NCBI RefSeq assembly: GCF_036417845.1
Contig: NC_089982.1
Coordinates: 43,115,684-43,179,683, forward strand
DNA length: 64,000 nucleotides
Direction of reading: 5' to 3'
From: Apteryx mantelli
Taxonomy: Eukaryota > Chordata > Aves > Apterygiformes > Apterygidae
Each line of letters begins with the position of its first letter. Position 1 is the stretch's first letter. The translations under genes were made by a program, and so were the position numbers. Below are positions 61,689 to 64,000 of this stretch, one piece after another. The notes under the pieces are model-generated. The model was not told where the DNA came from. It did no database searches and saw only the letters and a program-made list of their open reading frames with translations.

Positions 61689-64000
61689 GTTGGGCCATGG
61701 AGGAGTATCTCTCACAAAACGTTATGTCCTTTCATAGAGATTGAGCTCTATAAATGCCTCTTCTCGTAAGTGAAATGTTTACCCTGACTGATAGAGGATG
61801 TCACAAATACTCCATTTTTCTTGAGAGTAATTCTTAGTATTGGAGACCTTTTTTGTTTTTCAAATCTTGGAATTTACCTCAGTGTTGTATACCACTTAAA
61901 ATAATCCATTTATGCTATGATCTGATTCCTCTGAGCATAGAAAGGATTTCTGAAATATGCTGGGCTCTGTAGTACAGGAGGTTTTGTGTCTAACATTTGT
62001 GTTCTCCTGTCTCTGGCTCTGCAGCTCAGATAACTCAGATTGCTTTTTGAGAGGGGAAGACTCGTTCAGATTTTGAAGTGTTTTAAGCTGCTTTTAATAA
62101 ATGTATATTAGTAGCTATATATTTGTAGGATGAAGAAAGTGGGAAGAAGATTGCAAGACACAAACAACTAATTTTTATAGAAGCTGCATAGTCTTGTTTC
62201 ACAGATATTTTTAAGAACTGTTGAAATGGATTTTACCGTGAAAGACAGTCTTGAGAGGAAAATTATAGATGTGATGTTGAATACTGTAATTTTGAGAACT
62301 AAAATAGCTTTGACTCAACTTCAGATTTTTGTATGACTTTCCTGATATTCTTCCCTTAATATTATTGCAGGAAAACTCATTTTACTGAAAGCTAAGCTAT
62401 AAAACCTACATCAGTTGGTTTAAGATTTTCATGGTTATGTCACCGAAGTGACAAGTAAAAATATTTATAATTTGAATATACTTAGGAAAACTTGGTCCAA
62501 TACTGACATTGTTATGATTTCTCAAAACGTTCAGTGGTTTTGTATGTTTCCTCCTCTTTCCTGAATTCCAGAGATATCAAATATTCCTGTGCTGATGGAC
62601 TATTTTCTTGGCACCTTTTTCAATATGTTTAAAGTTAAATGCTTTGGAGCTTAGTGATATGGCTGTGAATGTATCCAAAAGAGACAATCCAAGTTCATGG
62701 AGAATCACTCCTAAACTTGCAAGTACTAACAGCAAAATGTTCCAAGAAGAAGGTGTTCTCTTCTAAGCCACTGCCAGATCACTGTCCAGGGCCTCAATTC
62801 TGTTCGTGATCTTGTTTTGTGTCAGACAAAAAGTTGACTCAAATTATTATATTAAAAAAGTTTCTGTGTTCTTATTCAGTGCATGGAGCTGTCAATATTT
62901 ATTTATTTATTTTGCACTATTTAATAGTTTCCAAAGGCTTTTTCATCCTGCAGTGGTAAATTCCTGATATCTGTGACTTGGTGTTGATGTAAGTTCAAGA
63001 TTTAGTCTCATTTCTTTTCAAAAAAAATAGGGGAGCTATGTTTTTTTTAAAAAAACTCTCTGCCTATAACTTTTAGTATTCTTTCATTCTTTGTCTCACT
63101 TCTGTTAATGTATATAAATGAACCACTAGCAATATTGCCCTGTAATTTTGAGTATTTTTAGTGATTTCCTGAGACTAATATTTTACTATTTTTCCAGTTG
63201 AAATAACTGTTTTGGGATACCATTTTGTTATACCACTTGTAAAATTTGTGGGCAGGCAAATAGGAATCTGGGGAGACAAATAGGTGATAAATAGAGGGAC
63301 TGGAGAACTAATCCAGCTTCCTAGGGAAAAGTATTTTGTTTTATAATGTATATATTACATGGCAGTTTATTGGAACTTTTGGATGGTGAATTCACCTGCG
63401 TCATAGAACAAAATCGATATAAAGGTTGCTATTTTACGTCTTTTACAGTAAATGGGACAGTGGAAGCTGTCATTGAGGGGTATTGTATCCCTTTTCAGGT
63501 GTGTGGACATCAGCTTCTTCAAGTAAATTGGAGGTTTCCCTAAACAGTCGTGCACGGGTTTGAAAATGCTGCTTGCTGAAATTCATGAAATTACTAATTT
63601 TGAGTTAAGAGGGTTTTGATGCATCCGTGAAAATAGGCTGCAATGCTCTTCTGTTTAATGACCAAGTTACTTCCTTGCTGTCTTTTTTTTCCAATAAAAA
63701 GTCAAAATTTTGGTAATTATGAACCACTTGGGAAAATTAACTTTAATTTCAGTTTCTAAATTTCTTCTGAAAATTCTGAGCTCTGAATAGTAACACTGAA
63801 ACTTATTTTTACAGTTGAAGGTAACACTGATGACAAACAGTAACGGAAGCAGTTCAGAGTACGGCATGCCATCTTAAGCTTGTACAGTACATCTCAGCTA
63901 CAGAAGAGGCTGCTAATTGGAGCCTCTGCCCATAGAGGTCTAGATGAATATCTACCCTGAACCTGGGTCAACACACTTTTTGGCACCTCTTGCTGTATGA

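Larger units (their letters stand above)
7648..64000 (+). other. TLL1: Presumed TLL1 intron 1, continues past the window
   Basis: I looked for the expected next exon (acceptor followed by a phase-1 start encoding AVFWGDIALD) and did not find it. Nor did I recognise any astacin zinc-motif, CUB or EGF coding sequence. The rest of the window is therefore read as the 5' part of intron 1, at least 56 kb long. Large first introns are usual in this gene. A small unrecognised exon of another transcript cannot be excluded by eye. Confidence 0.75.
50991..64000. other. Intronic sequence to window end, no gene recognised
   Basis: AT-rich intron. It holds A- and T-rich simple tracts (about 53,000-53,073; 56,370-56,396; 57,959-57,973; 61,022-61,036), direct repeats at 53,574-53,612 and 61,662-61,688, a GC-richer patch with a hairpin at about 52,380-52,490, and a homeodomain-site-like AT segment at about 55,070-55,270. 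No exon of TLL1 or another gene is recognised through the last base. Confidence 0.65.

Noticed and set aside
1..64000. CRISPR arrays, operons, phage or other prokaryotic systems
   Set aside because: No regularly spaced repeats, no dense coding and a clear vertebrate gene and CR1 content.
1..64000. tRNA, rRNA or recognisable snRNA genes
   Set aside because: No cloverleaf-like or conserved RNA-gene sequence was recognised by eye. A covariance-model search would be the proper test.

Overview
This is vertebrate, almost certainly avian, nuclear DNA. The evidence is mostly non-coding AT-rich sequence, one GC/CpG-rich promoter region, and CR1 retrotransposons with the bird-type 3' end (a duplicated ATTCTGTG octamer). 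Nothing bacterial is present: no operons, dense coding, CRISPR or phage. The species cannot be fixed from the sequence.

Layout on the + strand: (1) 1 to about 5,200 is upstream flank without a recognisable gene, holding a 5'-truncated CR1 copy (minus strand, about 2034-2358) and simple repeats. (2) About 5,200 to 8,290 is a CpG-rich promoter region in two blocks with a less CpG-rich gap. (3) Inside the second block, 7491-7647 is coding exon 1 of a tolloid-like metalloprotease gene, recognised as TLL1. It encodes a start, a signal peptide and the beginning of the propeptide (GLDYDYT...IDYKDPCKA), then an exact GTAAGT splice donor in phase 1. Its open frame is only 55 codons because it stops just inside the intron. 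(4) From 7648 to the end I recognise no further TLL1 exon, so at least 56 kb is read as the start of intron 1. Within it are a 2.15-kb CR1 with an intact reverse-transcriptase frame (25,800-27,954), a probable ancient CR1/L3-like LINE relic (about 50,225-50,990, minus strand), several short inverted and direct repeats, microsatellites, and a few GC-richer patches that could be regulatory.

Only one host gene can be supported. TLL1 is an astacin-family BMP1/tolloid procollagen and chordin protease of the secretory pathway. The useful content here is its first exon and the control region around it: CpG island, a 49-nt pyrimidine tract, a G-quadruplex motif, and an upstream ORF that is the last ATG before the TLL1 start. 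I found no convincing new biological system. The best leads are the 5'-leader architecture, a clustered-motif patch at 39.3-39.57 kb, a small intronic CpG patch at 40.84-41.07 kb, and precise inverted repeats at 9.56, 19.94 and 38.33 kb.
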